From Psychrobacter sp. UBA3483 (GTDB lineage: Bacteria > Pseudomonadota > Gammaproteobacteria > Pseudomonadales > Moraxellaceae), in NCBI RefSeq assembly GCF_002377905.1, contig NZ_DFQS01000059.1, forward strand, positions 14,203 to 78,202: 64,000 nt of DNA. The letters run 5' to 3'. Below are positions 62,561 to 64,000 of this stretch, one piece after another. The stretch's first letter is position 1, and every line of letters starts with the position of its first letter. Position numbers and translations under genes: made by a program. Below the pieces are notes generated by a model. The model worked only from the letters and a program-made list of their open reading frames with translations. It searched no databases and was not told the origin of the DNA.

Positions 62561-64000
62561 CTATTTGTCCTCTGTCGTATTAGTAGACAGTGCAGTGCCC
62601 AGTACATCTTTTAATTGGCTGCGTAACGTATCGATACTCTGTTGTTGTTTGGCATAGTCAGCCAATAACTTATTAGGGTCATAATCAATGACTTCACCTT
62701 GGTAGGGGTTTGAGATATCGAGGTTGTAATTGCGCTTGATGACCTCTTCAATGCTGACCTTCCAAGCGTGATCGTTTTCGACACGACTGGCAAAACCGTC
62801 AGATTCATCACCCCACCAGTCAATCTCGGTTTGAAACTCTTCAAACTTCATTGGTTTGGTTTTGCTGTAGTTTTTGACGCCTTCAGGATAAGGATGCTCA
62901 TAAAACCAAATATCTTTGGTTGGCTGACCTTTGGTAAAGAAGAGAATATTGGTTTTAATACCCGTATAAGGGTTAAACACACCGTTTGGTAAGCGCACGA
63001 TGGTGTGCAGATTACATTCTTCTGTCAGCATTTTCTTCAGCTTAGTTTTCACCCCTTCACCAAACAAAGTACCATCAGGCAATACGACAGCAGCGCGACC
63101 TTTATCTGCCAAGACTTCAATGATTAATTGTAAAAATAAATCTGCCGTTTCGCGTGTTTGGAACTCAGCAGGGAAGTTCTTTTCGATACCGTGCTCTTCA
63201 GTGCCGCCAAAAGGCGGATTAGTTACGATGACATCAATATCACTGTCCCAGCTCGACAGCGGCTTATTTAGGGTGTTATCGTGGCGTATCTGTACGGGTA
63301 CTTCGATGCCATGCAGCATCATATTGGTTGTACAGAGCAAATGCGGCAGTTGTTTCTTTTCAAACCCCAAAATCTGCTGCTGTAGCGCTTGATGATCTTC
63401 AGCAGTTTCAACATAGTTGTTTTTGACATGATCAAACGAACAGGCCAAAAACCCACCTGTACCACAAGCTGGATCCATAACTCGCTCACCCAGCTTTGGA
63501 TCGACACGGTCAACGATAAAGCGTGTCACTGCACGCGGCGTATAAAATTCACCTGCATTACCCGCACTCTGTAAATCGCGTAGCAGTTGCTCATAGATAT
63601 CACCAAACAGATGACGCTCATCTGAACGGTTAAAGTCCACTTCGTTAAGCTTATTGATTACTTGGCGTAGTAGCGTGCCGTTCTTCATGTAGTTGTAAGC
63701 ATCGCTCAAACCTTGACGCACGACAAAGCCACGTGGGTTAGTATCTACTGGCGCGGTAAGGTTTTTTAGCTCAACGAATATTTCATCGTTGACGAAATCT
63801 AGTAACTCATCACCAGTGATACCTTCGGGATCAGCCGCCCAATTACGCCAAAGGTATTTCTCAGGGATGGGGGTCTTATAGTTTTCTTGTTCAAACTCAA
63901 GCGCTTCTTCTTGTGCATCAAATATCTTGAGAAACAATAACCATGACAATTGGCTTAGACGTTGGGCATCACCATCAACACCAGCATCTTGGCGCATGAT
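62561..64000 (-). CDS. hsdM: Type I restriction-modification methyltransferase subunit HsdM (5' end beyond window)
   Basis: HsdM is the N6-adenine methyltransferase of the type I complex. The 480 codons visible are open to the right edge. Motifs: VDGDAQRLSQLSWLLFLKIF in the N-terminal helical domain, FGDIYEQLLRDLQSAGNAGE then FYTPRAVTRFIVDRV, SAM-binding MDPACGTGGFLACSF near residue 180 of the visible part, and catalytic VIVTNPPFGG. An internal ATG at 63997 is present, but the family starts about 15-20 residues earlier and the frame continues upstream (Ile before Met), so the true start is outside the window. hsdR is expected nearby but not seen. Confidence 0.94.
   Translation of the reverse strand: MMRQDAGVDGDAQRLSQLSWLLFLKIFDAQEEALEFEQENYKTPIPEKYLWRNWAADPEGITGDELLDFVNDEIFVELKNLTAPVDTNPRGFVVRQGLSDAYNYMKNGTLLRQVINKLNEVDFNRSDERHLFGDIYEQLLRDLQSAGNAGEFYTPRAVTRFIVDRVDPKLGERVMDPACGTGGFLACSFDHVKNNYVETAEDHQALQQQILGFEKKQLPHLLCTTNMMLHGIEVPVQIRHDNTLNKPLSSWDSDIDVIVTNPPFGGTEEHGIEKNFPAEFQTRETADLFLQLIIEVLADKGRAAVVLPDGTLFGEGVKTKLKKMLTEECNLHTIVRLPNGVFNPYTGIKTNILFFTKGQPTKDIWFYEHPYPEGVKNYSKTKPMKFEEFQTEIDWWGDESDGFASRVENDHAWKVSIEEVIKRNYNLDISNPYQGEVIDYDPNKLLADYAKQQQSIDTLRSQLKDVLGTALSTNTTEDK

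Overview
The window is chromosomal DNA of a gammaproteobacterium of the family Moraxellaceae, most likely Psychrobacter. This is inferred from gene order (murG-murC-ddl then ftsQ-ftsA-ftsZ-lpxC then a DciA gene; recA-recX; gmk-rpoZ-spoT; rpmB-rpmG), AT-leaning intergenic DNA, and protein features typical of that family, such as a SpoT whose synthetase domain has decayed. No rRNA, tRNA, insertion sequence, prophage or CRISPR array was found. Coding density is high and most genes are housekeeping.

Layout. 1-5.5 kb: 5' part of ampD (peptidoglycan recycling), a DUF4105 outer-envelope protein, an SDR-type NAD-binding protein, an orphan conserved protein and pyrE. 5.6-17 kb: gshB, a small DUF2147 exported protein, then the cell wall and division block murG, murC, ddl, ftsQ, ftsA, ftsZ, lpxC, facing the replication helicase loader gene dciA. 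17.6-28 kb: an exported CHAP amidase, a DOMON-like protein, yhbY, rlmE-ftsH-folP, sdhE-ygfX, a YidB-like protein and a DASS anion symporter. 28-45 kb, mostly minus strand: recX-recA, a 1.1 kb gene-free stretch with DnaA boxes, trmB, a CPA2 antiporter, a CDF metal exporter, priA, ridA, spoT, rpoZ, gmk. 45-57 kb: ispH, a thioesterase, a catalase, htpG with a sigma-32-like promoter, a membrane-anchored caspase-like (C13) peptidase, S-formylglutathione hydrolase, rpe and several small membrane or acidic proteins. 57-64 kb: rpmB-rpmG, then an accessory-looking segment with a large Ig-like lipoprotein and the hsdM-hsdS genes of a type I restriction-modification system, running off the right edge.

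Functional themes. The central blocks handle envelope synthesis and division (ampD, murG, murC, ddl, ftsQAZ, lpxC), DNA repair and replication restart (recA, recX, priA, dciA), stringent response and nucleotide metabolism (spoT, rpoZ, gmk, pyrE), and stress defence (gshB, katA, htpG, fghA).

The most unusual observation is a recurring class of short degenerate tandem repeats, nearly all with a 14- or 15-nt period and two to six copies. They sit in intergenic DNA before at least ten genes (the 3757 gene, murC, ftsA, sdhE, recA, the DUF2628 gene, spoT, gmk, the DUF2805 gene and rpe). The unit sequence differs from locus to locus while the period is nearly constant. Other points worth checking are a DnaA-box/AT-rich locus upstream of recA, a shared inverted-repeat operator candidate upstream of recA and of ampD/DUF4105, the degenerate ATPase loop in FtsA, and the C13 protease.
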